Origin: Nocardia vulneris
GTDB taxonomy: Bacteria > Actinomycetota > Actinomycetes > Mycobacteriales > Mycobacteriaceae
NCBI RefSeq assembly: GCF_001613425.1
Contig: NZ_BDCI01000047.1
Location: 111,742-175,741, forward strand
DNA length: 64,000 nt
Reading direction: 5' to 3'
Made by a program: the position numbers and the translations under genes. This document shows positions 1-8,386 of this stretch, piece after piece. Position 1 is the stretch's first letter, and every line of letters starts with the position of its first letter. The notes under the pieces were generated by a model. It searched no databases and was not told the origin of the DNA. It worked only from the letters and a program-made list of their open reading frames with translations.

Positions 1-301
1 CGACGGTGATTTCGCCGCCCGCATCGCCGGCTTCTTCGCCCAGGTCTCGAACCCCAACCCCGCGCTGCTCGGCGCCTACCAGCAGCAGGCCAACGCGCTC
101 ATCGCCGACGCGCTCGCCGCCGGTGGTCTCGGGTTGCTGTCCGACCAGCTGAACAACTCGGCCTACGAAGAGCGCAAGCAGCAGATCGACGACTTCCTGA
201 AGTCCGGCATCCACCAGAGCTACCCGCACTACGCGGTCGGCGGCGGGGACACCCCGCTGACCTGGCTGCGTGAGCGGCTGATCGAGGTGTCCAGGGGCTG
301 A
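1..301 (+). CDS. C-terminal end of an unrecognised protein
   Basis: An open frame runs in from the left edge (frame 2) and stops with TGA at 299-301, giving about 99 residues. The fragment is soluble and mostly helical: an Ala/Gln-rich stretch (AYQQQANALIADALA), then a charged segment (YEERKQQIDDFLKSG) and the end TWLRERLIEVSRG. I see no catalytic motif, membrane span or signal, and do not recognise a family. It is real coding sequence judging by its codon use and by the strong hairpin right after the stop. The start lies outside the window. Confidence 0.6.
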   Translation, partial: DGDFAARIAGFFAQVSNPNPALLGAYQQQANALIADALAAGGLGLLSDQLNNSAYEERKQQIDDFLKSGIHQSYPHYAVGGGDTPLTWLRERLIEVSRG

Positions 302-309
302 GGCCCGGC

Positions 310-342
310 GCGGCGGTCCGGCACCGAATACCGGACCGCCGC
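310..342. terminator. Bidirectional hairpin between convergent genes
   Basis: GCGGCGGTCCGG (310-321) pairs perfectly with CCGGACCGCCGC (331-342) around a 9-base loop. It lies between the stop of the left-edge gene and the stop of the converging cutC-like gene, so it can serve both. There is no U-tract, which is common for actinobacterial terminators. Confidence 0.75.
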
Positions 343-346
343 AGCA

Positions 347-1090
347 CTATTCGGCTCGCCGCCGACCATGCACGAGGCGGCAGAGTTCGGCGGCCTCGGC
401 GGGGTCGGTGTCGAAGCGGTCGAAGCCTTGCGGCACACCGGATCCCGCGAACAACACCGCACTGCCCTCGGCGCCCGGCACCGGGGTGCGCATCGCCGCA
501 TGCAGATCGGCGACACCGGTCGCGTCCAGCGCCGCGATGGCATTCGACGGGCGGACACCGCCGCACGCCATCACGTCCAGCGCACCCGCGGCCCGCTCCA
601 CCAGATCCTTGATCACCGCGGCACCGTCGAGGACCGCCCGCTCCCTGCCCGCGGTCAGCACCCTGGTGAAACCGAGATCGATCACCTGATCCAAGGTCCG
701 CTGCGACGACGCGCTGACATCGATCGCCCGGTGAAAGGTGATGTCCAGGTGTTCGGCCGCCGCCACGAACGCCGCGCAGGCCGGATCGACCGCACCGGAC
801 CCGTCGAGCGCGCCGACGACGACCCCGTCGGCTCCGGCCACCCGTGCCGCGGCGATATCGCGGACCATCAGCTCGATCTCGTCGCGGGTGTACCCGAAAT
901 CACCCGGCCGGGGCCGGATCAGCACGTGCACTTGGGTTTTCGTGGTGGCGGCGATCGCGTGCTCGAGCAGGCCGAGGCTGGGCGTGAGCCCGCCGTCGGA
1001 CAGCCCGCCGCACAACTCGATCCGATCCGCACCCACCTGTTCGGCGATTCGCACCCCGTTGACCGACTCCACACAGATCTCTACGCGCAC
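347..1090 (-). CDS. cutC: CutC family protein
   Basis: About 247 residues, the normal length for the CutC TIM-barrel family. The start motif VRVEICVESVNG, the segment ADRIELCGGLSDGGLTPS, HVLIRPRPGDFGYT, the FHRAID segment and CGGVRPSNA are all characteristic. The family was linked to copper homeostasis in E. coli, but its biochemical role is still disputed, so only the family call is firm. I chose GTG at 1090 because the CutC homology begins there and a GC-rich SD-like GGGGGA lies just upstream; the open frame continues to 1441 but would run through the neighbouring small gene. Cytosolic. Confidence 0.85.
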   Translation of the reverse strand: MRVEICVESVNGVRIAEQVGADRIELCGGLSDGGLTPSLGLLEHAIAATTKTQVHVLIRPRPGDFGYTRDEIELMVRDIAAARVAGADGVVVGALDGSGAVDPACAAFVAAAEHLDITFHRAIDVSASSQRTLDQVIDLGFTRVLTAGRERAVLDGAAVIKDLVERAAGALDVMACGGVRPSNAIAALDATGVADLHAAMRTPVPGAEGSAVLFAGSGVPQGFDRFDTDPAEAAELCRLVHGRRRAE

Positions 1091-1116
1091 AGCAGCGAGT
1101 ATCCCCCGCCGACCCC

Positions 1117-1398
1117 CTACCCGGACCGCAGCACCCGATAGATCGTCTCGGATTTCGGACTCGGCCGCGCCACCTCGTTCCACCCGATCTCCTCGGCCCG
1201 GCGCGCGATCGCCGCCCGCACCTGCGCGGGATCGACGTCGTCCTCGAAAAACGCCACAGACAGCCCATTTCCGGTCTGCTCGTCGACGAGGTGATAGGCC
1301 TGTAAGACGCCCGGGACGGCTTTCGCGGCGTCGATCACCCACTGCCGGTCGTCGTCGGGCATCGGTTCCCACACAGCTACGCGAGCGAACATGTCCAT
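1117..1398 (-). CDS. Small conserved protein, dimeric alpha/beta-barrel type
   Basis: A 93-residue protein starting MDMFARVAVWEPMPDDDRQW and containing HLVDEQTGNGLSVAFFEDD. Its size, the aromatic beta segments and the helix VRAAIARRAEEIGW fit small ferredoxin-like (ABM-type) proteins, which often act as dimers or small monooxygenases. No catalytic residue can be assigned. It lies 26 bases upstream of the cutC-like gene on the same strand and probably shares its transcript; an SD-like AAAGGA precedes the ATG. The family placement is inference from shape only. Confidence 0.6.
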   Translation of the reverse strand: MDMFARVAVWEPMPDDDRQWVIDAAKAVPGVLQAYHLVDEQTGNGLSVAFFEDDVDPAQVRAAIARRAEEIGWNEVARPSPKSETIYRVLRSG

Positions 1399-1437
1399 CC
1401 TTTCCGCGGGGACGAGGTGACGGTACCGCCGGTCTGT

Positions 1438-2670
1438 TCAACTCGGCAGTGGATCCGCACCGAGGGTTTTCGTCCCGTTCGCCGCGGACAGCCGCACCAT
1501 CGCGAACCCCTCGTCGAGCATGTCCCGCTCGTAGTCGCGGATCGCGTCGAGTAGTGCGTCCTGATCTGTCGCAGCGGTCAGCGCGGCGGCCAGCGCCGCG
1601 GCGTCCCGCAGCGCCATGTTCGCGCCCGCACCGGCCGCGGGGCTCATGGCGTGGATCGCGTCACCGAGCAACGTCACGGTCGAACTCGGCCACGGTGCGA
1701 CGGGCACGCTGCTGCGCACGACGATCGGGTAGACGCTCGACGGGATCCAGCTCCCGACGATGCGAGTGACCAGCGGATGCCAGCCGGACAGCTGGCCGAG
1801 CACCAGGTTTCGCAGCTGCGGGCCGTCTGTCGAGCGAAGATTGTTGTCCCCCAAAGGGAGTCGGTCGACGTGACAACCGAACTGCACGGCGAGAGTGTCC
1901 GTCACCGCGCCCAGCCGGAGTCCGGGGGCCAGCCGGGCGGCGGCCGTCGCCGGAGGTTCGCGGTATTGCACGGGTGCGATACCGACGAACCGCCGGTCCG
2001 GATCCACCACGGAATTGAACACACCGAACATCGTCGGCGGGAGGGCGCGTCGCAGTTCCGGCGTGAGCGGCACCCGCCCGTAGATCAAGCGCGTCCGGGT
2101 GTCGACGACGCGGGCCTGTGGCAGCCGCACCCCTCGGATCGTCGAACCGACACCGTCCGCGGCGACCAGCACCGTGCCGCGCGCCTGCCCGCCGTCCGCG
2201 AATTGTGCTGTCACGCCGCCATTTCCACTGACGTATCCCACGCAACGACGTCCGAAATGCACTGCGTCACCGAGACCGGACAAAAGGATCCGTCGCAATA
2301 TCCGCCGGTCGATCACCGTGTGCGCGGGCATGACCTCGGCCCCGACGCTCTGCTCAGGTGCCGGCTCGTCCAGGGTGAACACCCCCGTCGGACTCAGCTG
2401 CGCATCGAAACCGTGCACCAGGGGCGCAGGGCGTCCGGCAATCGCACCGATGAGCGAGAACAGCTGCGGCGGAAGGCTTTCCGCCAGCGCCCGCCGTCCG
2501 CGCCAGTCGAGGTGCAGCCGATGCCCCTGCGCCCTGACAGCTACCGCAGCATCCCGTTCGTACACGGCGACACCGATCCCGGCCCGCCGCAATCCTTGGG
2601 CCAGACAGAGCCCACCCAGCCCCGCGCCGATCACGATGACATCCGGACACACCGAATCGAGCTTGCGCAC
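1438..2670 (-). CDS. FAD-dependent aromatic-type monooxygenase
   Basis: 410 residues in the group A flavoprotein monooxygenase fold (UbiH/PHBH type). N-terminal FAD motif VIVIGAGLGGLCLAQGLRRAG (GxGxxG) at about 10-30, NAD(P)H/FAD DG segment AADGVGSTIRG near the middle, and the second FAD motif LLGDAIHAMSPAAGAGAN near 320. Such enzymes hydroxylate aromatic or polyketide-like substrates with NAD(P)H and oxygen; the substrate here is unknown. GTG at 2670 is chosen because it starts eight residues before the FAD strand; the open frame extends 165 codons further without homology. It ends 40 bases from the upstream small gene and is a separate unit. Confidence 0.85.
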   Translation of the reverse strand: MRKLDSVCPDVIVIGAGLGGLCLAQGLRRAGIGVAVYERDAAVAVRAQGHRLHLDWRGRRALAESLPPQLFSLIGAIAGRPAPLVHGFDAQLSPTGVFTLDEPAPEQSVGAEVMPAHTVIDRRILRRILLSGLGDAVHFGRRCVGYVSGNGGVTAQFADGGQARGTVLVAADGVGSTIRGVRLPQARVVDTRTRLIYGRVPLTPELRRALPPTMFGVFNSVVDPDRRFVGIAPVQYREPPATAAARLAPGLRLGAVTDTLAVQFGCHVDRLPLGDNNLRSTDGPQLRNLVLGQLSGWHPLVTRIVGSWIPSSVYPIVVRSSVPVAPWPSSTVTLLGDAIHAMSPAAGAGANMALRDAAALAAALTAATDQDALLDAIRDYERDMLDEGFAMVRLSAANGTKTLGADPLPS

Positions 2671-3058
2671 AACACACCTCACCGAAGTCGATTTACGACT
2701 CCCACCTCCCCGATGCCGCCGGACATCGAGAAACCGTGTAGTGAGGCCGAAGCCCGCGAGTGTCCACAGGACGCTCCGGTGAGAAGACCACCCCAGCCTA
2801 CCATCGGCCGGACGAATACCGCCGCGGCCGTTGGTTGCTCGAGGTATACTGCGGGTACGCGGATGATTGTGCGAGACGAAACCCGTTGCGGCGCAAACAC
2901 GGTGCGTCACGGGTGGTATCGAGATCGAATTCCGTCGCGGAGAACATGTTCGATCGACCTCGGGTCGAATTCTGCTGATAGATCGCCACACTGGCTGTTC
3001 GGGGGAACTGCCCACTGCATCGGGGTCCGAGTCGGCACGCGGAGAAAAGGAGTTGCCC
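2671..3058. other. Non-coding divergent intergenic region
   Basis: 388 bases between the divergent monooxygenase and TerD genes. It is less GC-rich than its surroundings and holds an extended -10-like TATACT at 2845-2850, but no matching -35 at the right distance. I see no convincing gene in it. It presumably carries both promoters. Confidence 0.4.
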
Positions 3059-3727
3059 ATGCAGCGAACGAGCAACGATGCGACCACCCGGCTGATGCGT
3101 GACCACGGCGTCCGGATCGGACGTTCCCACCAACGGCAACAACGGATTTCACGGATAGCGCACACCGGAGCGTACGCGTCCGGGTCCGCGCCGGTCCGCC
3201 ATGTCGAACCGCCCGCCGGCCGCAGTGCGACACTGCGTTACGTTCGCATGGGCCTCGGCTGGGCGCCGTTCGACGGCACGCACCTCGCCGCCGACCTCGA
3301 CGCCACCGCCCTGCTCTTCGACGGCCACCGCCTGCTCGACGCCGTCTATTTCGCCCAGCTCACCTCCGGTGACAACGCGGTCCGCCACCACGGCACCGGC
3401 CACCTCGGCGCCGGTCACGGCGACAGCGAGATCATCACCGCCGATCTGTCGCGCGCCCACCCGCGCGTCAGCACGGTCCTGTTCGTCGTCACCTCGTACC
3501 TGCACCACACCTTCGACCGTGTTCCCGACGCCTACTGCCGGATCGTGGACGGCGTCAACCGCACCGAGCTCGCCTACCTCGACCTGACCCGCACCGCATG
3601 CACCGGCATGGTGGTCGCCGCCGTGCACCGCACCGGTCACGGGTGGAAGCTGCGTCGCATCGCCCGCCCGATCACCGCCACGCACCCGCTCGAGGCGGTC
3701 CCGCTGAGCGGCACCCACCTCGTGTGA
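3059..3727 (+). CDS. TerD family (tellurite-resistance/stress) protein
   Basis: 222 residues. Residues about 60-200 form a TerD domain: VRMGLGWAP, DLDATALLFD, VYFAQLTSGDNAVRHHG and a GDSEIITADLSR segment that matches the acidic calcium-binding loops of the family. The N-terminal 55 residues are basic and not part of the domain. TerD proteins bind Ca2+ and take part in poorly understood stress and phage-defence complexes. The ATG at 3059 has AAAAGGAG seven bases upstream. It converges with the acyltransferase gene 12 bases away. No other ter gene lies in the window, so its usual partners are missing here. Confidence 0.85.
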   Translation: MQRTSNDATTRLMRDHGVRIGRSHQRQQRISRIAHTGAYASGSAPVRHVEPPAGRSATLRYVRMGLGWAPFDGTHLAADLDATALLFDGHRLLDAVYFAQLTSGDNAVRHHGTGHLGAGHGDSEIITADLSRAHPRVSTVLFVVTSYLHHTFDRVPDAYCRIVDGVNRTELAYLDLTRTACTGMVVAAVHRTGHGWKLRRIARPITATHPLEAVPLSGTHLV

Positions 3728-3739
3728 GCTACGGATCGA

Positions 3740-5854
3740 TCACCACCAGCCGAGGATCGGTTGCAGCCGGCGGCCGAGTTCCGGTGCGAGCGAACGAGAA
3801 TAGCTGGCGGTCAGGTGGTGCTCGTCGTGGTAGATCAGGATGTTGCCCTCCGCGATCGGGCAGACCTCCGGCTCGCACACCGCGTCGGTGAGGTCGAGCG
3901 GGAACACATTCGGATACGAGGCGGCGGGCGCGGCGGCCGGATCGACGGCGTCCAGCGCGTCCGCCCGCTGCATACCGCAGCTGATCCGGTCGCCACCGTG
4001 CGCGAGGCAATCGATGCCGCGGTAGCGAATCCCGTTGCGCCGCAACCACGGGGTGTCGCGCATGGCGAGCAGGTTCAGGTTGCGCTCGGACAGCGCCGAC
4101 CACACGTCGAGGTACTCGGGCGGCGTCTCGTCGCCGATATCGTCGCGCGGGCGGGTGCTGGTGGTGAAGACCCAGTCGGGGCGATCGGCCCCCAGCCGGT
4201 CGAGCACGTCCCGGGACCAGTCGCGGCAGTCCGGGTTCGGTTCCCCTTTGTAGCTCACCTCTTCGGCGATCGTCAGCGGGCAACCCATCTTCAGATACAC
4301 CTCGACGCGGAACTGGTGTTCCTTCCCGAGCAGGTCGAGCGCGGGCACCCAGTGTTCGGCGTGCGAGCTGCCGGTCACCGCGATGGTCCGGGACGCGGCG
4401 ACATCGCCGTAGCTACAGGTGATCACGTCCCGGGTCAGCCAGTCCGCGATGCATCCGTCGACGCTGGGATAGGCGGCTTCGGCGGGCGCCTCGAACACCG
4501 TCGGCCGCATCCGCGCGGCGGGCACCTCGGCGCCCGAGGCCAGTGCTTCGGCCCCCGGATAGTGCAGGGGGTCGAGCAGCGCGGCGGGTTTCGGCGGGTT
4601 CGCCCGGACCACGATGTGCCAGCCGAATCCGACACCGACCACGCAAAAGCCCACCAGCGCAACGGCCACCCCGGCGGTCCGGCGATAGACCAGCGCGGCC
4701 CGCGGCGCCGGCGCGCGCCCGGACCGCGTGCGCAACGGCTCTTCGATCAGGTGGTGCGTGAGGTAGGCGAGGACCAGTGACACCACGATGACCAGCGCGC
4801 CGTCGGTGAGGCCGATCGCGCTGGTCCCGCGCTCGGTGAGCACGAAGATCAGGATCGGCCAATGCCACAGATACAGCGGGTAGGCGAGTTCCCCCAGCGC
4901 GACCATGGGACGGGTGGCGAGCAATCGGCTCGGCAGCGGACGCGCCGCGGGCGGAACTCCGTTGCCCGCCATGATCAGAGCCGCGGCGGCGGCCACCGGG
5001 AACAGGGCGGCCGGGCCGGGGAAAGAATTCGCGCCGTCGAAGAGCAGCCCGCACAGCAATACCGCGACGGTCCCGAACGCGGCGAGCAGCAGCCGCACCC
5101 AGCGAGGCGCGCGCAACCACGGCACGGCGATCGCGAGCAGACCGCCGGCCAGCAGTTCCCACGCCCGCGCGCCGCTGTCGTAGTAGTTCCAGCCTTGCCG
5201 GTGCGCGACGCCCAGGGTGGCGTAGACCAGCGACATCGCCGCGAGCCCGCCCAGCACGGACGCCAGCACGACGCGTAGCTGCGCGGCGTGCCCGAAGGTT
5301 CGGCACGCCGCCGCGACCAGCGCGATCACCAGCAGAATCGCCAGATAGAACTGGGTCTGCACCGACATCGACCACAGATGCTGCAGCGGACTCACCGACG
5401 GATCCGCGGCGAGGTAGTCCGCCCACGAGAGGGCCAGATCCCAATTCTGGTAGTACAGCACCGAGGCCAGCGTCTGGTCGGCGATGTCGGACCACTGGGT
5501 GTAGGGCCGCAGCACGACGGTGGCCACCAGGACCGCCGCCAGTACCACCAGCAGCGCGGGATACAACCGCCGCGCGGTCCGGCGCACCGTCCACACCACG
5601 CCGAGCGCGCCGGACTCCGCGCGGCGCAACACCATTCCGGTGAAGAAGAATCCCGACAGCACCAGGAAAACGTCGACTCCGCCCGACACCTTCCCGAACC
5701 ACACGTGGAACACCACGACCAGTGCGATCGCGACCCCGCGCAGTCCGTCGAGGTCGAGGCGGTAACGCGGGTCGTCGGCGCGGGCGGGCGCGGGGCGCGC
5801 CGACTCGGCCCGCGGCGCACCGGTGACCGTGGGTGCTGCTTCGGATTCCGTCAT
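3740..5854 (-). CDS. OafA-type membrane acyltransferase with C-terminal SGNH domain
   Basis: 704 residues. After an Ala/Pro-rich cytosolic lead, YRLDLDGLRGVAIALVVVFH opens an acyltransferase-3 domain with about ten membrane segments to residue about 400; FHVWFG carries the catalytic-type histidine and GGVDVFLVLSGFFFTG is typical. The C-terminal 280 residues form an SGNH hydrolase-like domain outside the membrane: VTGSSHAEHW replaces the usual GDSHA block I, and DEHHLTASYS near the end supplies the His. Such fusions O-acetylate cell-wall polysaccharides or lipids using cytosolic acyl-CoA. The acceptor is unknown. The gene is monocistronic and converges with terD. Confidence 0.88.
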   Translation of the reverse strand: MTESEAAPTVTGAPRAESARPAPARADDPRYRLDLDGLRGVAIALVVVFHVWFGKVSGGVDVFLVLSGFFFTGMVLRRAESGALGVVWTVRRTARRLYPALLVVLAAVLVATVVLRPYTQWSDIADQTLASVLYYQNWDLALSWADYLAADPSVSPLQHLWSMSVQTQFYLAILLVIALVAAACRTFGHAAQLRVVLASVLGGLAAMSLVYATLGVAHRQGWNYYDSGARAWELLAGGLLAIAVPWLRAPRWVRLLLAAFGTVAVLLCGLLFDGANSFPGPAALFPVAAAAALIMAGNGVPPAARPLPSRLLATRPMVALGELAYPLYLWHWPILIFVLTERGTSAIGLTDGALVIVVSLVLAYLTHHLIEEPLRTRSGRAPAPRAALVYRRTAGVAVALVGFCVVGVGFGWHIVVRANPPKPAALLDPLHYPGAEALASGAEVPAARMRPTVFEAPAEAAYPSVDGCIADWLTRDVITCSYGDVAASRTIAVTGSSHAEHWVPALDLLGKEHQFRVEVYLKMGCPLTIAEEVSYKGEPNPDCRDWSRDVLDRLGADRPDWVFTTSTRPRDDIGDETPPEYLDVWSALSERNLNLLAMRDTPWLRRNGIRYRGIDCLAHGGDRISCGMQRADALDAVDPAAAPAASYPNVFPLDLTDAVCEPEVCPIAEGNILIYHDEHHLTASYSRSLAPELGRRLQPILGWW

Positions 5855-6067
5855 GGGCGCCGCGCGTACCGCTGCGAGGTCGGCGCTGCCGGTCCGGGCG
5901 AATCAGGTATGCGACGCACCCTATTCTCCTATCACGTCGGTCGGACTCGGGTCATATCCGCGATAGCGACGAGTGTGCCCATCGTCTCATTCGCGCGGTG
6001 CCAAACGTAGCCTGCCGGAACCATTGATTTGCGAGTTGTTAACTCTACGTCGGTATCGTCCGCGCAT

Positions 6068-7228
6068 ATGAGTCGTCGACAGGCGTGCACGTGGCTGTTG
6101 CTCACCGCGGTAACCGTCGGCGCTGCTTGGCTTTTGGGCAAGGTCGGCTTTCCCGCACCGCAGATGATCCTCGCGTTGCTGGTCGGCGCGGTGCTGGCGC
6201 TGGCAGGCAGACTGCCCGCGCCACTGCCCGCGAATGTGTCGCTCGGCACGCAGGCGATGCTCGGCGTGTTGATGGGCAGCTATCTACAGGTGAAGCTGCT
6301 CGCCCGGATCGGCTGGGCGATCGTGCCGGTCACCGCGGTCGCCGCGGGGAGTCTGGTCGCCAGCTGTGCCGCGGCCTATGTCTTCGCCCGGGTGACCAAG
6401 GTCGACCTCGCCACCTCGACGCTGGGCATGATCGCGGGCGGTTCCGCGGCCGTGGTGGCCGCGGCCGACGAAGCGGGCGCGGATTCCCGGATCGTCGCCT
6501 TCATGCAGTACCTGCGGGTCGGGATCGTCGTGCTGACCGCGCCGCTGGTCGCCACGGTGATCCGGGACGGGGATCGCACCGCCGACGGCCCGCACGTCGA
6601 CGGGCACGCGGCGGTCGACGCGGCCCTGCCGGGCTGGGTGATGGTCGGGCGCGGCGATCAGGTGGCCGGACTATCGATCGCGATCGTGCTGGCCATCGCC
6701 GGCATCTGGCTCGGTCGTCGATTGCGCCTGCCCAACGCCCCGCTGATCGGTCCGATGCTGATCACGGCGGTGCTCACCACCACGGGTGTGACGCACGGTT
6801 TCGCGCCGACCAACCTGTTCCGGGATGTGCTGTTCGTGCTCATCGGTTTCGAGGTCGGCGCGCGCTTCACCAAACCGGTGGTGCGACAGATGTTCCGGAT
6901 GATCCCGGCGATGGTGGCGGCCATCGTCGCGTTGTGCGCGACCGTCGGCGGGGTCGCCGCGGTGGTCTCGGTCCTGGCCGGCCTGGAGTATTCCGACGTC
7001 TACCTGGCCACCACACCGGGTGGCATCAATGCCGTGCTCGGCATCGCGGAGTCACTGAACAGCGACCTCACGCTCATCGCCGGCGCGCAGAGCCTGCGCC
7101 TGTTCGCGATGGTGCTGGCACTGCCGCTGGTCCTGCGGCTGCTGCGGGACCGGGAGCCGCGCGCCGAGCCGAACGCCGAACGCCCGGTCGCCGCCGAGCC
7201 GCAGGCAACGGTGCCCGAGCAGCGCTGA
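6068..7228 (+). CDS. AbrB family membrane protein (COG3180)
   Basis: 386 residues, nearly all hydrophobic, with about ten membrane segments in two similar halves. FPAPQMILALLVGAVLALAG in the first half and LPNAPLIGPMLITAVLTTTG in the second are the repeated signature of the AidB/AbrB-like membrane family, often misnamed ammonia monooxygenase. The motif ATTPGGINAVLGIAESL near the end is also typical. Function is not established; some members are proposed transporters. ATG at 6068 is chosen over an upstream TTG because the membrane helix follows directly. A GAGTT-N3-AACTC dyad at 6033-6045 lies in the promoter area. It converges with the binding-protein gene at 7239. Confidence 0.8.
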   Translation: MSRRQACTWLLLTAVTVGAAWLLGKVGFPAPQMILALLVGAVLALAGRLPAPLPANVSLGTQAMLGVLMGSYLQVKLLARIGWAIVPVTAVAAGSLVASCAAAYVFARVTKVDLATSTLGMIAGGSAAVVAAADEAGADSRIVAFMQYLRVGIVVLTAPLVATVIRDGDRTADGPHVDGHAAVDAALPGWVMVGRGDQVAGLSIAIVLAIAGIWLGRRLRLPNAPLIGPMLITAVLTTTGVTHGFAPTNLFRDVLFVLIGFEVGARFTKPVVRQMFRMIPAMVAAIVALCATVGGVAAVVSVLAGLEYSDVYLATTPGGINAVLGIAESLNSDLTLIAGAQSLRLFAMVLALPLVLRLLRDREPRAEPNAERPVAAEPQATVPEQR

Positions 7229-7238
7229 ACGCCAGGCT

Positions 7239-8267
7239 TCAGCTGACCTTCGTGGCACGCCGGATCGCCGCGGCCAGATCCTCCAGCAGCGGTGCGGCGC
7301 CCGCGTGCGAGAACCGGAACACCGGTTGCCAGTCGGCGACCTGACCCGCGCGCACCGCGGGCAGGCTGCGCCACACCGGATTCGCGTTCAGCGCGTCCAG
7401 TGACAGCGCGGCCGCGCGGCGATCGAGCAGGATCAGGTCGGCGGGGTATTTGTCGGTGCGTTCCCAGCTCAGCTCCTCGAAGAAGCCGTCACTCGCGACG
7501 TTGTCGGGCACCACCATGTCCACGCCGAGTTCCGCGAAGTAGCTCAGGTCGGCCGAGACCCGCGGGTCGGACACGTAGAAGATGCCGGGCGCGGCCGAGG
7601 CCGCCAGCACGCGCAAACCCGGGCGCTGGGCCAGCGCGTCGCGGACGGCCTGTACGGCGGCGTCGAAACGAGCCTTGGCCTGCGCCGGCCGGGGTGCGTT
7701 CAGATCCGCGCCCAGCGCCGTGGCCAGCTCGCCGTAGCGGGTGATGAGCTGCGGCAACGTTTTCCGGGCGATCCGCACCGCGATGACGTTCGGGTTGATC
7801 GCCAGGATCTTGTCCTTGCTCGAATCCGGGACATACCAGAGCCGATCCGGCACGTACTCGTCGGTGATCAGCAGGTCGGGTTCGAGGCTCGCGTATTTCT
7901 CCAGATTGAAATCGCCCCAGTTGGTGCCGAGGACGGTCACCTTCTGCACATCCAGGTCGCCTGCCAGCGCGGAGGCCTGCCCGGTGGGCGTCACCGCTTC
8001 ACCGAATACGCCGACGACACGATCCTGCAGGCCGTAATCGGCGAGCAGCCCGGCGGAACCACCGAAGGCGACGATCCGGCTCGGGATCCCGTCGGTGCGG
8101 ACCGTACTGCCGCGATCGTCGGTGAAGCTCCAGCTGCCGCCTGCCGCGGCCGGATCGTCCCCGGGCGAGCGGCCGGTGCACGCTGTGACGACGGCACCGA
8201 GACCGGCTGCACAAGCGGTGGCGAGCAGACGGCGGCGGGATAGCTGGATCGTGTCCATGACGGCCAT
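7239..8267 (-). CDS. Siderophore-binding lipoprotein (FepB/FecB type)
   Basis: 342 residues. The N-terminus is a Tat-like lipoprotein signal: SRRRLLATACAAGLGAVVTAC with the lipid-anchored Cys near residue 30. The remainder is a class III periplasmic binding fold: IPSRIVAFGG, a long backbone helix, DLLITDEYVPDRLWY, and a C-terminal lobe ending with VADWQPVFRFSH. It should capture a ferric siderophore outside the membrane and hand it to a FecCD-type permease. Two ATGs, 8267 and 8258, are possible; neither has a clear SD. The gene is alone but has its own iron box at 8281-8299, so it probably works with the permeases encoded at 12.7-14.8 kb. Confidence 0.88.
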   Translation of the reverse strand: MAVMDTIQLSRRRLLATACAAGLGAVVTACTGRSPGDDPAAAGGSWSFTDDRGSTVRTDGIPSRIVAFGGSAGLLADYGLQDRVVGVFGEAVTPTGQASALAGDLDVQKVTVLGTNWGDFNLEKYASLEPDLLITDEYVPDRLWYVPDSSKDKILAINPNVIAVRIARKTLPQLITRYGELATALGADLNAPRPAQAKARFDAAVQAVRDALAQRPGLRVLAASAAPGIFYVSDPRVSADLSYFAELGVDMVVPDNVASDGFFEELSWERTDKYPADLILLDRRAAALSLDALNANPVWRSLPAVRAGQVADWQPVFRFSHAGAAPLLEDLAAAIRRATKVS

Positions 8268-8280
8268 TAGAACATATCAG

Positions 8281-8299
8281 TTAGGCAAGCCTTACCTGG
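8281..8299 (-). promoter_or_regulatory. IdeR/DtxR-type iron box
   Basis: TTAGGCAAGCCTTACCTGG at 8281-8299 matches the iron-box consensus TTAGGTTAGGCTAACCTAA in about two thirds of positions, with both AGG/CCT half-sites kept. It lies 14 bases from the start of the siderophore-binding lipoprotein, overlapping its likely promoter (GATATG follows as a -10). Fe(II)-loaded IdeR/DtxR would repress here. Confidence 0.75.
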
Positions 8300-8386
8300 A
8301 TCGAGCCGTCGTGCGGCCGATTCCCCAGCGCGCAACTGGGGAAAGCACCGTTAGGGTCAGTCGAACTGGACATGTGACCATCAGGC

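Noticed and set aside
738..1769. Long plus-strand ORF opposite the cutC-like and monooxygenase genes
   Set aside because: Arg/Pro/Ser-rich translation without motifs, a typical shadow of high-GC genes on the other strand; the same holds for many other long antisense ORFs.
2867..3058. Upstream extension of the TerD frame
   Set aside because: The open frame continues but has no homology; the SD AAAAGGAG marks ATG 3059 as the start.
2671..3165. Longer N-terminus of the FAD monooxygenase
   Set aside because: The FAD-binding strand begins eight residues after GTG 2670; further residues would add an unrelated low-complexity stretch.
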